Assembly (NCBI GenBank): GCA_965215615.1
Contig: OZ244068.1
Location: forward strand, 1,612,001-1,676,000
Length of the DNA: 64,000 bases
Source: CBDATA01 sp965215615
GTDB taxonomy: Bacteria > Acidobacteriota > Vicinamibacteria > Marinacidobacterales > Marinacidobacteraceae
Direction: 5' to 3'
The position numbers and the translations under genes were made by a program. Positions 41,471 to 50,123 of the stretch are shown here, one piece after another (within the stretch, counting starts at the first letter, position 1; every line of letters begins with the position of its first letter). Below the pieces are notes generated by a model, which did no database searches, was not told the DNA's origin, and saw only the letters and a program-made list of their open reading frames with translations.

Positions 41471-42541
41471 ATGCGGCGCTCCGATTTCCTCGCCGGGGTC
41501 GGGCTCGCGGCCGGGGTATCCCTCCTCGCGACCTTCGGGGCCGACTGGATCGCCGAGTCGCTGCTCGGCCTCTCGGGAAACCCGATCAGTGCCGTCGTGC
41601 TGGCCATCGTTCTCGGCATGGCCATCTCGAATGGAACCGGCTGGGCCCGCTCCGGTGCTTCGGGGCTTCGGTTCTGCTCCACCACCATCCTCCGGCTCGG
41701 CATCGTGCTGCTCGGCTTTCGGCTCAGCCTGCTCGCCGCCGGCCGCTTCACCCTTGCGGCCCTTCCCTTCGTCCTTTTTGCGATCGCGGCGGGGATTTCC
41801 GTGGTGCGGCTTTTCGGGTCGCGCTTCGGACTCTCCCGAACCCTCGCCGGGCTGATCGCGATCGGGACCAGCATCTGCGGTGCCACCGCCATCGTCGCGA
41901 CCGCTCCCCTGCTCCGCGCCCGCGATTCCGAAGTGGGTTATGCGGTCACCTGCGTCACCGTGTTCGGCATCGCCGCGATGTTCGGCTATCCGATCCTCGC
42001 ACACGCGATCTTCCCCGCCGAACCGCAGCTCGCCGGGCTCTTCCTCGGAGCCTCCATCCACGAAACTGCCCAGGTCGCCGGCGCGGGAGTGATGTACGAA
42101 ACCCGATACGGCGCGCCGGAAGCGCTCGACGTGGCCACCGTCACCAAACTGGTCCGGAATCTATCCATGCTGGCGCTGATCCCGCTGGTGGGCATCCTGT
42201 TCGCCGGCAAACGGGGCGAGAACTCTCCCTCCTGGCTGCGGATGATCCCGTGGTTCGTCGTCGGCTTCGCGGCCTGCTCGGCGCTCCGGACCCTCGGAGA
42301 TCACCTGTTCCCCGGCGCTGCGGCGTGGGAGCAGATGGTCTCGTTCTTCCGTCACGCTGCCGAAACCTGCCTGCTGCTCGCGATGGCCGGAGTGGGCCTT
42401 CAGTCGAGCTTCGTCGGCCTCCGGCGCATCGGCTTCCGCCCCTTCGCCTTCGGACTTCTCACCGCCCTCGTGACAGGCGCGGTCAGCCTGAGCCTGATTA
42501 CGGCGTTCGGAGAATCAACCCTCGCCTTCTTCGGCGACTGA
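41471..42541 (+). CDS. YeiH-type membrane protein (UPF0324)
   Basis: 356 residues, about ten membrane helices. Motifs SGNPISAVVLAIVLGMAISN, LRLGIVLLGFRLSL and SICGATAIVATAPLL match the YeiH/UPF0324 family, often annotated as putative sulfate exporters; the substrate is not established. It lies right after the GmrSD gene, and its 3' end overlaps a vapC gene by 27 bp. Confidence 0.88.
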   Translation: MRRSDFLAGVGLAAGVSLLATFGADWIAESLLGLSGNPISAVVLAIVLGMAISNGTGWARSGASGLRFCSTTILRLGIVLLGFRLSLLAAGRFTLAALPFVLFAIAAGISVVRLFGSRFGLSRTLAGLIAIGTSICGATAIVATAPLLRARDSEVGYAVTCVTVFGIAAMFGYPILAHAIFPAEPQLAGLFLGASIHETAQVAGAGVMYETRYGAPEALDVATVTKLVRNLSMLALIPLVGILFAGKRGENSPSWLRMIPWFVVGFAACSALRTLGDHLFPGAAAWEQMVSFFRHAAETCLLLAMAGVGLQSSFVGLRRIGFRPFAFGLLTALVTGAVSLSLITAFGESTLAFFGD

Positions 42542-42970
42542 CATCAGCGAACCTGTCTCCCATGGGTTGTGGAGTCCAATCCCCAACCCCTCGAAATCAC
42601 CGACGTTGCGCGTCACCACCGTCAACCCGCCCAGGCGGGCGATCGCGGCGATCTGGCAGTCGATCGGATCCGGATGAAGGCCGCGGGCGCGCCGCATGGC
42701 CGCCATCTCTGCGTAAACACAGGCCGCTTCGCGATCAAAGGGCAGGACGCGGTCGCCGAAAGCTCTCCGTAGCATCCCCTCCATGCGGGAGAACAGCGCT
42801 TCGCGCCGATGTCCCACCGGCAGGATCGCGACAGCGTAGCGGAGCTCTGCCTCGCTCACAGCAGACAGGAAAAGTTCTTCAGGAACCTGGGCGGCGATCC
42901 ATGATTCGACAGTGCGCGCCGGTTCCAGACGCATCAATTCGGACACCACGTTCGTGTCCAGCAGAAACAC
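42515..42970 (-). CDS. FitB/VapC-type PIN-domain toxin
   Basis: 151 residues. MFLLDTNVVSELMRLEP is the FitB-like start (Asp5), followed by the glutamate in SAVSEAELRYAVA, DPIDCQIAAIARLGGLTVVTRNVGDFEGL with the other acidic residues, and a C-terminal HNPW. GTG start, 11 nt after the antitoxin stop. Predicted ribonuclease toxin in a FitAB-type pair. Confidence 0.9.
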   Translation of the reverse strand: MFLLDTNVVSELMRLEPARTVESWIAAQVPEELFLSAVSEAELRYAVAILPVGHRREALFSRMEGMLRRAFGDRVLPFDREAACVYAEMAAMRRARGLHPDPIDCQIAAIARLGGLTVVTRNVGDFEGLGIGLHNPWETGSLMSVAEEGEG

Positions 42971-42981
42971 GTGGCTCTCGA

Positions 42982-43230
42982 TCAGTCGAAGGAGGGTGGC
43001 TCGCGGGAGCCGCCCCGCGGCGGCAGCTCCAGTTCCACGCCATTCTCCGGGCCGAAGTACGACCGAATGATGCTCGCAAGGTCACGACCAGCCGGCTCCG
43101 GGGCCACTGCGCCACCGAGAATCCGGCGGGCTTCCTCTTCCATGGATCGGCCGTTGACGGCGGCACGAACCCGCAAGCGGGCTTTCACTTCGTCGTCGAG
43201 TTTGCGGATCGTGATACTCGCCACGGTCAT
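42982..43230 (-). CDS. FitA-type ribbon-helix-helix antitoxin
   Basis: 82 residues. MTVASITIRKLDDEVKARLR is the typical FitA/VapB RHH start; GRSMEEEARRIL continues the DNA-binding region. The C-terminal part holds the toxin-binding segment. The ATG at 43230 touches the aggagg with no spacer; a GTG two codons later (43224) has an ideal 6-nt spacing and may be the real start. A symmetric palindrome at 43240-43278 directly upstream is a likely operator. Confidence 0.88.
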   Translation of the reverse strand: MTVASITIRKLDDEVKARLRVRAAVNGRSMEEEARRILGGAVAPEPAGRDLASIIRSYFGPENGVELELPPRGGSREPPSFD

Positions 43231-43239
43231 CCTCCTGTT

Positions 43240-43278
43240 TTGATGGCATCGCAATCCTTTCGATTGTAACGCCATCAA
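43240..43278 (-). promoter_or_regulatory. Nested palindrome, probable FitA operator
   Basis: TTGATGGC (43240-43247) pairs with GCCATCAA (43271-43278). Inside, CAATC (43252-43256) pairs with GATTG (43262-43266), sharing the same centre at about 43259. It lies 10 nt before fitA and overlaps the last codon of coaE. Neisseria FitAB also binds an inverted repeat near its promoter. Confidence 0.7.
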
Positions 43279-43898
43279 TCTTCGGCGATGGCCTCGGTGC
43301 CGAGCAACTCGCCGACGAGGCGGCGCGCCCGCTCTTCGGTCTCCGGGAGCGAGCCGGAAGTGTCCACCAGATCGTCCGCTGCCGCCATCTTGGCGGCCAC
43401 CGGCATCTGCGCCGCAATCCGGGCCCGGGCTTCGGCCTCGGTGAGGGAAGAGCGGGCGAGCAGACGCTCGATCTGCTGCTCCGGCGGGCAGTGGGCCACC
43501 ACCAACCGGTCGTAGGTTTTCGCGCTTCCGGTTTCGACCATGAGCGCCGCCTCCACCCCGGCCGCCGCCGCGCCTGCGGCCGACCGCTGCTCGAGGAACT
43601 CCTGAATCGCGCGGCGCACCTCCGGGTGCACGATCCGGTTCAGCCGCTCGCGGGCCGCGGGGTCCGAAAACACGATCCCTCCGAGCTTCGAACGATCCAC
43701 GCCGCCGGTCGAATCCCGGACATCTCCGAACTCGCGCCCGAACTCCTGGACGATCGCTTGGATCAGCTCGCCGCCCGGCGCGAGAAAGTCGTGGGTCAGC
43801 CGGTCGGCATCCAGCATCGGGATGCCGGCGCGCTCGAAGACCCGGCGAACGACCGATTTCCCCGACGCGATCCCCCCGGTCAGGCCGATCCGAAGCAT
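43275..43898 (-). CDS. coaE: Dephospho-CoA kinase
   Basis: 207 residues. Final step of coenzyme A synthesis. P-loop LTGGIASGKSVVRR (residues 6-19), then LDADRLTHDFL with the catalytic Asp, VFSDPAARERLNRIVHPEVR and VVAHCPPEQQIERL. It is the last gene of the pil-acc-thiE-folD-coaE run, 13 nt after folD. The 3' end overlaps the fitA operator. Confidence 0.95.
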   Translation of the reverse strand: MLRIGLTGGIASGKSVVRRVFERAGIPMLDADRLTHDFLAPGGELIQAIVQEFGREFGDVRDSTGGVDRSKLGGIVFSDPAARERLNRIVHPEVRRAIQEFLEQRSAAGAAAAGVEAALMVETGSAKTYDRLVVAHCPPEQQIERLLARSSLTEAEARARIAAQMPVAAKMAAADDLVDTSGSLPETEERARRLVGELLGTEAIAED

Positions 43899-43911
43899 CC
43901 GCGCTTTCCGG

Positions 43912-44838
43912 TCAGTCGCCGGCCTTTCGCCGCGCCTCGGCGAGCTCGATGGTGTTCTTCAGGAGCATGGCGATGGTCAGCGGGCCGACTCCCCCGGGGA
44001 CCGGGGTGTAGGCAGAGGAAAGCTCGCGCATGAAGTGAGGATGCGCGTCGCCGACCAGCGCGTTCCCGTTCCGGCCAAACCGCTCGAGCCGCTTCGGTTC
44101 GGAACGGAAGAAATCGGCGGCGAGGGCCGGATCGGTGATGCGGTTCATCCCGACATCCACCACCACCGCTCCCGACCGGATGCTTTCCTCCCCTGCGAGC
44201 CCGGTCCGGCCGGTCGCAAGCAGCAGGATGTCGGCCTCCCGGCAGGCCGCCGGAAGATCGGCCGTCCGGGAATGACAGATGGTGACCGTCGCGTGAGCGT
44301 GGAGCAGCATCAAGGCGAGCGGCTTGCCGACGATGTCGCTCCGACCGACCACCACCGCGCGCTTTCCCTTGAGGTCCACGCCTTCCCGGTGGAACATTTC
44401 GAGAATGCCCGCCGGAGTGCAGGGGCGCGGCCCCGGCTGGTTCGCGACCAGTCGTCCCACGTTTTCCGGGTGGAAGCCGTCCACATCCTTGTCCGGCCGG
44501 ATGCGGGCGAGGAAACGACCGGCATCGAGTCCCTCCGGCAGCGGCAACTGGAGCAGGATCCCGTCCACCGCGTCGTCCTCGTTCAGCTCGTCCAGCAGAT
44601 CGCCGAGTTCCCCGGCAGTGGTTTCCGCCGGCCGCCGGTGGATCGTGGAGTGGAATCCGGCTTCGGTCGAGGCCCGGCCCTTGCCCCGCACATAGATCGC
44701 GGAAGCCGGGTCGTCCCCGACCAGGACCACCGCGAGTCCCGGAGGCCGGCCCTCCCGCGCGAAATCCCGCGCCGACTCCGCCGCTTCGGCCCGGATCGCG
44801 GCGGCGATCCGTTTTCCGTCCAGAATGCGTCCCGGCAT
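43912..44838 (-). CDS. folD: Methylenetetrahydrofolate dehydrogenase/cyclohydrolase
   Basis: 308 residues. Interconverts 5,10-methylene-, methenyl- and 10-formyl-tetrahydrofolate. Motifs: VGDDPASAIYVRGKGRASTE with catalytic Lys, GILLQLPLPEGLDA, PDKDVDGFHPENVGRL, VVVGRSDIVGKPLALMLL (NADP loop) and TPVPGGVGPLTIAMLLKNT. The ATG at 44838 lies 5 nt after the thiE stop, so cotranscribed. Confidence 0.97.
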   Translation of the reverse strand: MPGRILDGKRIAAAIRAEAAESARDFAREGRPPGLAVVLVGDDPASAIYVRGKGRASTEAGFHSTIHRRPAETTAGELGDLLDELNEDDAVDGILLQLPLPEGLDAGRFLARIRPDKDVDGFHPENVGRLVANQPGPRPCTPAGILEMFHREGVDLKGKRAVVVGRSDIVGKPLALMLLHAHATVTICHSRTADLPAACREADILLLATGRTGLAGEESIRSGAVVVDVGMNRITDPALAADFFRSEPKRLERFGRNGNALVGDAHPHFMRELSSAYTPVPGGVGPLTIAMLLKNTIELAEARRKAGD

Positions 44839-44843
44839 CTCCC

Positions 44844-45551
44844 TCACCCCTTCCCGGTTTCTTCCCGGGCAGCGCGCAGCAGAACCCGCGCCGATTCCCG
44901 AGCCCTCGCGGGGCTCGTCATATCGATCGCCGAAACGACCGCAAACGCGTCGGCTCCCGACGCGATCACTTCGGCGGCCCGCCTTCCCCGGATACCGCCG
45001 ATCGCAACCAGCGACCGCCCTCCGGTTTCGCGGGTCGCGGCGCGCACTCCTTCGAGACCGACCACCGGCTCCGGGTTCGCCTTCGACCCGGTGGGAAAGA
45101 CCGGGCCGATCGCCAGATAGTCGCAAGGTGCGGGGCGCGCTTTTTCCAGCTCGGCGAGGGAATGGGTGGACAAACCGAGAACCCGGCGGTCGCCGAGGAA
45201 CTGCCGGGCGCGGCCGGCAGAGAGATCGTCCTGGCCGATGTGCGCGCCACCCGCGCCGGAAAGCAGCGCGATATCCACCCGGTCGTTCACGAGGAGCGTG
45301 ACCCCTGCTCCGGCGGTGCCCCGGACACCCGCGCGAACCCAGTGCAGGAACTCCCTCGCGGACATGTTCTTGGCCCGGAGCTGCGCGACCCGGATCGAGA
45401 GATCGGCAAGGGCCCGGAACAAGGGGCCGGGGTCGGGGTCGCCGTGGACTTCCGCATCGAGAATCGGGTAGAGCGGCGCGCCGGGCCACCTTCCGGATCC
45501 GGCGCGATCACCCCATCCGCTCGAGGATTCCGGTGTCGAATCCGCCAGCAA
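44844..45551 (-). CDS. thiE: Thiamine phosphate synthase
   Basis: 235 residues. Joins the thiazole and pyrimidine of thiamine. VAQLRAKNMSAREFL, VTLLVNDRVDIALLSGAGGAHIGQDDL, LGLSTHSLAELEKARPAPCDYLAIGPVFPTGSKA and VAIGGIRGRRAAEVIASGADAFAVVSAI give the pyrophosphate- and HMP-binding motifs. TTG start at 45551 within accC (44-nt overlap); no better in-frame start is seen. No thiamine riboswitch is near; it is read from within the accC transcript. Confidence 0.9.
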   Translation of the reverse strand: MLADSTPESSSGWGDRAGSGRWPGAPLYPILDAEVHGDPDPGPLFRALADLSIRVAQLRAKNMSAREFLHWVRAGVRGTAGAGVTLLVNDRVDIALLSGAGGAHIGQDDLSAGRARQFLGDRRVLGLSTHSLAELEKARPAPCDYLAIGPVFPTGSKANPEPVVGLEGVRAATRETGGRSLVAIGGIRGRRAAEVIASGADAFAVVSAIDMTSPARARESARVLLRAAREETGKG

Positions 45552-46842
45552 CGAATTCCTCGTTCTCCAGCACCCGGAGGTGGAAAGGAAGGGTGGTGTG
45601 GACTCCCTCGATCACCATCTCACGGAGCGCCCGGCGCATGCGCGCCACCGCCATCTCGCGATTCTCTCCGTGCGCGATGACCTTGGCCAGCAGCGAGTCG
45701 TACCACGGAGGCACGTCGGCACCGGCGTGGAATGCGGTGTCCACCCGGATGCCCGGCCCGCCGGGGCTGTGGAATTCCCGGATGCGCCCCGGTGAAGGGG
45801 CGAAGGTCTCCGGGTGTTCGGCGTTGATGCGGCACTCGACGGCCGCCCCCGAAGGAGCGAACTCCTCGCCGGCGAACGAGAGAGGCTCTCCGGCGGCTAC
45901 CAGGATCTGCTCCCGCACCAGATCCTTTCCGGTCACCATCTCGGTCACCGGATGCTCGACCTGGATCCGGACGTTCATCTCGCTGAAGTAGAAGTTGCCT
46001 TCGGGATCCATCAGGAACTCGACCGTCCCGGCGTTCCGGTAGGAGACCGCCTCGGCTGCCCGGACGGCCGCCTCGCCCAGCTCTTCGCGGAGCTTCGCGG
46101 AAATCCCGGGGGCCGGCGATTCCTCCACGAGCTTCTGGTGGCGACGCTGGACCGAACAATCCCGCTCGCCGAGATGGGTGGTGTTTCCGTGAGCATCGGC
46201 GAACACCTGCACCTCGACGTGGCGGACGCTCTGAAGGAAGCGCTCGAGGTAGAGAGCGCCGTCTCCGAAAGCCGCCTGCGCCTCGCTCGAAGCGGACTGG
46301 AAAGCAGCTTCGAGCTCCGGGAGCTCCCGGACGATCCGCATGCCGCGCCCACCACCGCCGAACGATGCCTTGAGCAACACCGGAAAGCCCACGTCCCGGG
46401 CGATGCGGGCTGCTTCCTCGGGGCTCGCAATGGGTTCCTCCACGCCGGGAAGCACCGGAACCCCGGCATCGCGCATGACCCGGCGGGCGAGCGCCTTGTC
46501 CCCCATGGTGCGAATCGCCTCCGGCCCCGGCCCGATGAAGGTCACCCGGCAGCTTTCGCACACTTCGGCGAGCGCCGCGCTCTCGGCCAGAAAGCCGTAG
46601 CCCGGATGGATGGCATCGGCACCCGCGATCTCGGCAGCGGTGAGGATGCGGGGGACATCCAGATAGCTTTCCTTCGGTGCCGGAGGGCCGATGCAGATCG
46701 CCTCGTCGGCGAGGCGCGTCGGCAGGGAACCCGAATCGGCCGACGAATGAACGACCACCGTCTGGATCCCGAGGTCACGGCAGGCCGCGAGAATCCGGAC
46801 CGCGATCTCTCCCCGGTTCGCGATCAGAACCTTGTGGAACAT
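45508..46842 (-). CDS. accC: Acetyl-CoA carboxylase, biotin carboxylase subunit
   Basis: 444 residues. ATP-dependent carboxylation of the biotin on AccB, first step of fatty acid synthesis. Motifs: FHKVLIANRGEIAVRILAA, HPGYGFLAESAALAEVC, the ATP loop KASFGGGGRGMRIV, ERDCSVQRRHQKLVEE, and FYFSEMNVRIQVEHPVTEMV. Normal length. It lies 31 nt after accB and overlaps thiE. Confidence 0.97.
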   Translation of the reverse strand: MFHKVLIANRGEIAVRILAACRDLGIQTVVVHSSADSGSLPTRLADEAICIGPPAPKESYLDVPRILTAAEIAGADAIHPGYGFLAESAALAEVCESCRVTFIGPGPEAIRTMGDKALARRVMRDAGVPVLPGVEEPIASPEEAARIARDVGFPVLLKASFGGGGRGMRIVRELPELEAAFQSASSEAQAAFGDGALYLERFLQSVRHVEVQVFADAHGNTTHLGERDCSVQRRHQKLVEESPAPGISAKLREELGEAAVRAAEAVSYRNAGTVEFLMDPEGNFYFSEMNVRIQVEHPVTEMVTGKDLVREQILVAAGEPLSFAGEEFAPSGAAVECRINAEHPETFAPSPGRIREFHSPGGPGIRVDTAFHAGADVPPWYDSLLAKVIAHGENREMAVARMRRALREMVIEGVHTTLPFHLRVLENEEFVAGGFDTGILERMG

Positions 46843-46873
46843 CGGCTGGCGAACGTGGCCCTTCCGGGGCGAA

Positions 46874-47341
46874 TCAGCCCGGACGGATCGTGAGAAGGCG
46901 ATCTCCGAACTGGACCGGCGATCCGTCCTCGCAGGCGATCCCGACCACCTCGCCCGCGCATTCGGCGACGATGTTGTTCATCAGCTTCATGGCTTCGATG
47001 ATGCAGAGCACCTGGCCTTCCTCGACCCGGTCTCCGGGCGCGACGAACGGGTCCGCATCGGGGCGGGGGCGCCGGTAGAAGGTGCCCACCATCGGTGCCT
47101 CGACGACGACGAGCCCGGCATCCTGATCCGATTCCGGAGGAGCGGGGGCGGGATCTGCGGGACTTCCCGAAGCGAGCGGAGGCGCGGATGCGGGGCCGAA
47201 CACCGCCGCGGGAGCGCTCCGGGAGACCCGGACCCGGGCATCCCCGAGGCGGATTTCCACCTCGTGGAAACCACTCTCGCCAAGGCGCTCGACCGCTTCG
47301 AGCAGTTCGGGGAGAGTGGGACCGGAAGGAGACGGGGACAC
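46874..47341 (-). CDS. accB: Acetyl-CoA carboxylase, biotin carboxyl carrier protein
   Basis: 155 residues. The biotin-accepting Lys119 is in EAMKLMN. The N-terminal 45 residues are helical (LPELLEAVERLGESGFHEVEIR), followed by an Ala/Pro-rich linker (about 45-75) and the biotinyl domain (VEAPMVGTFYRRPRPDADPF...GDRLLTI). GTG start. It follows pilQ by about 50 nt, so the pilus and acc genes may be cotranscribed. Confidence 0.96.
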   Translation of the reverse strand: MSPSPSGPTLPELLEAVERLGESGFHEVEIRLGDARVRVSRSAPAAVFGPASAPPLASGSPADPAPAPPESDQDAGLVVVEAPMVGTFYRRPRPDADPFVAPGDRVEEGQVLCIIEAMKLMNNIVAECAGEVVGIACEDGSPVQFGDRLLTIRPG

Positions 47342-47392
47342 GGCAGCGCGGGGAACGGTACCACAGACAAACCGCCTCTTCCCGAACGGAAA

Positions 47393-49150
47393 TCAGCCCT
47401 CCCGAACCTCTTCTCCGGCCGGATTCCGAAGGCGCGGCGTGAGAAAAATGATCAGCTCTTCCTCCCGCTCACGCGACCCGGAAGACCGGAAGAGCCTCCC
47501 CAGCAGCGGGATGCGATGGAGGAAGGGAACGCGCTGTTGGTCTTCCGATTCCTGGGTAACGAACACGCCCCCCAGAACCGTCGTCTGCCCGTCCACGACC
47601 CGGACCCGGGTGGTCGCCTGCTGGGTCAGGATGCTCGGGATTCCCCCGACCGCCTGCCCGAAGTCGAGGGTGTCGTTGTTGACCGCGAGATCCAGCAGGA
47701 TGGTCCCGTCGGGGCCGATCTCGGGCGTGACGGTGAGCTCGAGCACCGCATCCTGGAATTGGACGGTCACCGTGTTGTTGGCCACCACCTGGACCGGGAA
47801 GGTGACTCCCTGCTTGATGGTCGCCGGACGGGCGTTCTGGGCCACGATGCGCGGCGCCGAAAGGATCCGGAGATCGCCACGCCGCTCGGCGGCGGTGAGC
47901 GCCAGATCGATGCGATCCACTCCGGGAATGGCACCGAGCGCGATCCCGAGCGCCCCGGTCGGCCTCCCGACAGCCGGGAGGTTCACCGCGTATCCCGGCC
48001 TGCTTCCGTCCGGTGCCGCAGGCGGGAGCAGGCCCCCTTCCGCTCCTTCGGTGAACCCGGACGTTCCGGAGGCTCCGAGCGCGCCACCGTCCACCCGGGC
48101 TTCTCCCCCGGAGCCGCCGCGGATCACTTCCCCGCCCCACTGGATTCCGAGGCTGCGGCTCTCGGACCGGGTGGTCAGAACGATCCGCGCCTCGATTTCG
48201 ACCCCCGGGACCGCCACGTCGAGAGCCGAGATCATGTCTTCCAGCGCTTCCATCCTCCCTTCCACTTCGCGAATCAGAAGAACACCGGTCCGGGCATCCG
48301 CGATCAGGGAGCCCCGCTCGCTCAGCCGTTCGGCGAGCAGATCCCGGACCTGCTCCGGAGAGACGTGCGCGAGCCGTCTCACCCGGCTCAGGAGGGCACC
48401 GGCCAACTCCTGCTCTTCCTCCTGCCGGGCGCGCTCGATTTCTTCGGCGGAAAGCTCGGAGAGCGTCCCGACCCGCAGCACGGTTCCCTCGAGAGTCCAG
48501 CCGAGCCCGCGCGAGCGAAGGATCACATCGAGAGCCTGATCCCAGGGAGTTTCGGTGAGACGAAGGCTGATCCGCCCGGCGACCGTGGGCTGGAGCACGA
48601 AGTCGAGCCCGCTCACCTCCCCGAGCACCCGGAGCACGTCCCGGATGTCGGCATCCCGAAAATCGAGCGTGACCCGCTCCGCCTCCAGCTCTTCCATCTC
48701 CTGCTGCTCGATTTCCTTCTCTTCCTCCGGGGCCGGTGATTCTCCCGGCGGTTCCTCCAGCGGTTCGGGCGGGGCCGGAACATCCCCGGATGCCGAGGCG
48801 CAAGCGATTTCGAGACCGCCCGAGGCTTCGTCGAAATCACATCGGACCCCGGAGCTCAGTTCGAGCACGAGTTCGGCCTGCCCGTCCCCGGCGACGCGGA
48901 TCCGCACGCTCCGGATCTCGGCAGTCCCGACTTCCCAGACACCCCGGACCGCGCCGATGTCCACCCGGCCGAGCCCGAGCGTCATCCGCTCGCTTCCCCG
49001 CAGGATGCTCACCGGCGACAACGGGCCATCGGCGAGCAACCGCACCCGGGTGATTTCCAGATCGCGGCGCAACTCCACTGCGGTGACCGGAAGAAGCGGA
49101 GCTTCGGTCTGTGCTCCGAACGAACAGGCAAAAAGGACCGCGAGAATCAT
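47393..49150 (-). CDS. pilQ: Type IV pilus secretin PilQ
   Basis: 585 residues. The outer-membrane pore for the pilus fibre. N-terminal AMIN-like region (VSPVSILRGSERMTLGL...), STN domain (VTLDFRDADIRDVLRVLGEV, about 160-225), a secretin N domain (RRLAHVSPEQVRDLLAERL), and the C-terminal secretin core (VEIEARIVLTTRSESRSLG, then VRVVDGQTTVLGGVFVTQE). The signal MILAVLFACSFG may be of lipoprotein type, but the FA-C lipobox is weak. Overlaps pilP by 4 nt. Confidence 0.93.
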   Translation of the reverse strand: MILAVLFACSFGAQTEAPLLPVTAVELRRDLEITRVRLLADGPLSPVSILRGSERMTLGLGRVDIGAVRGVWEVGTAEIRSVRIRVAGDGQAELVLELSSGVRCDFDEASGGLEIACASASGDVPAPPEPLEEPPGESPAPEEEKEIEQQEMEELEAERVTLDFRDADIRDVLRVLGEVSGLDFVLQPTVAGRISLRLTETPWDQALDVILRSRGLGWTLEGTVLRVGTLSELSAEEIERARQEEEQELAGALLSRVRRLAHVSPEQVRDLLAERLSERGSLIADARTGVLLIREVEGRMEALEDMISALDVAVPGVEIEARIVLTTRSESRSLGIQWGGEVIRGGSGGEARVDGGALGASGTSGFTEGAEGGLLPPAAPDGSRPGYAVNLPAVGRPTGALGIALGAIPGVDRIDLALTAAERRGDLRILSAPRIVAQNARPATIKQGVTFPVQVVANNTVTVQFQDAVLELTVTPEIGPDGTILLDLAVNNDTLDFGQAVGGIPSILTQQATTRVRVVDGQTTVLGGVFVTQESEDQQRVPFLHRIPLLGRLFRSSGSREREEELIIFLTPRLRNPAGEEVREG

Positions 49151-49545
49151 GGCGGAGCGCCCTCTTCGGCGGGGAGCGCGAGGGGAATCTGCAGCTCGTT
49201 TTCGGGGTCCGACCGAAGCACGAAAAAGACCCCTTCCCGATCGACCCCGGAAACGATGCCGTCCATCAGGGAATCACCAGGGCGTGCGACGAACCCGTCC
49301 CCACGGGGGGATTCGAGCACCGCCAGCCCGTCCCTCGGGATATCCCCGCGGACCAGCACTCCCCGGACACGGATCTCCGAAATCAGCCAGCCGGCGAGAC
49401 CCGCCGGGCGCTCGGCATCGATCGGAGCCGGCGGCGGCCGGAAGGGATCCCGTCCTTCCTCCCGTCTTTCCTGGGCGATTCCCGGAGAAGCCATGAGCAA
49501 GGCTGCTCCGGGGATCGAGGTGACGATCCACCGGAAAACCATCAC
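49147..49545 (-). CDS. pilP: Type IV pilus lipoprotein-like PilP
   Basis: 132 residues with an N-terminal signal (VFRWIVTSIPGAALLMASPGIA) and the PilP beta domain (GRDPFRPPPAPIDAERPAGLAGWLISEIRVRGVLV, GLAVLESPRGDGFVARPGDSLMDG). Short for PilP and without an obvious lipobox cysteine. It links PilNO to the secretin. Overlaps pilQ and pilO by 4 nt each. Confidence 0.85.
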   Translation of the reverse strand: MMVFRWIVTSIPGAALLMASPGIAQERREEGRDPFRPPPAPIDAERPAGLAGWLISEIRVRGVLVRGDIPRDGLAVLESPRGDGFVARPGDSLMDGIVSGVDREGVFFVLRSDPENELQIPLALPAEEGAPP

Positions 49546-50123
49546 CGCCCCTCGTCAGCAGGTTCGGGCATAACCGATTCCGGGCCGATCACCACCGCGA
49601 CGAATCGCCCGGAAAGCGCTCCGCCGGGCTCCGCGGGGGCCGAGAGCTCGAAGTCATCGATCACGATCGCCTTGCCGAACCCGGCGACTCTCTCGAAGAA
49701 CCGAACGAAATCGAAGTAGTTGCCCTCCGCTTCCACCGCGGCCGAACGAGCCGTGAAGGGCCCCATCGAGAACGCCGGTTCCGGGGCGAACCGGCGCATG
49801 CGGAGGCCTTCCTCGGTGGCGGCGGCCGCCAGCGAATCCAGCAGATCCTGCGCTTGTTGGCCGGCGCTCAGAACCCCGCGAAGGATCTCGACCTGACGTG
49901 CCTGGCGGTCGAGGTCGGCGCGCGCCACTTCGGCCACCTTCCGATCTCCGTCGCCCCCGCTCGCTTCCGCCGAGCGCAGGTCGTCACCAAGCCGGGCCAC
50001 CCGGCTCTCTTCCGCGAGAAGCGCCGCCTGCTTCGCGGGTCGCACGAAAAGGCGGAAGCCGAACTGAATCCCGAGCGCGATGACCAGAAAAGGGAGGATC
50101 CACCGCAGGGTGGACGCGGTCAT
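49542..50123 (-). CDS. pilO: Type IV pilus inner-membrane protein PilO
   Basis: 193 residues. One N-terminal helix (LRWILPFLVIALGIQFGFRL), a coiled-coil region (residues about 35-85, EESRVARLGDDLRSAEA...) and a ferredoxin-like C-terminal fold (YFDFVRFFERVAGFGKAIVIDDFEL). It forms the periplasmic PilN/PilO heterodimer. Overlaps pilN by 4 nt. Confidence 0.9.
   Translation of the reverse strand: MTASTLRWILPFLVIALGIQFGFRLFVRPAKQAALLAEESRVARLGDDLRSAEASGGDGDRKVAEVARADLDRQARQVEILRGVLSAGQQAQDLLDSLAAAATEEGLRMRRFAPEPAFSMGPFTARSAAVEAEGNYFDFVRFFERVAGFGKAIVIDDFELSAPAEPGGALSGRFVAVVIGPESVMPEPADEGR

Noticed and set aside
44844..45551. Thiamine (TPP) riboswitch for thiE
   Set aside because: thiE starts inside accC with no leader, and no TPP aptamer pattern was seen.
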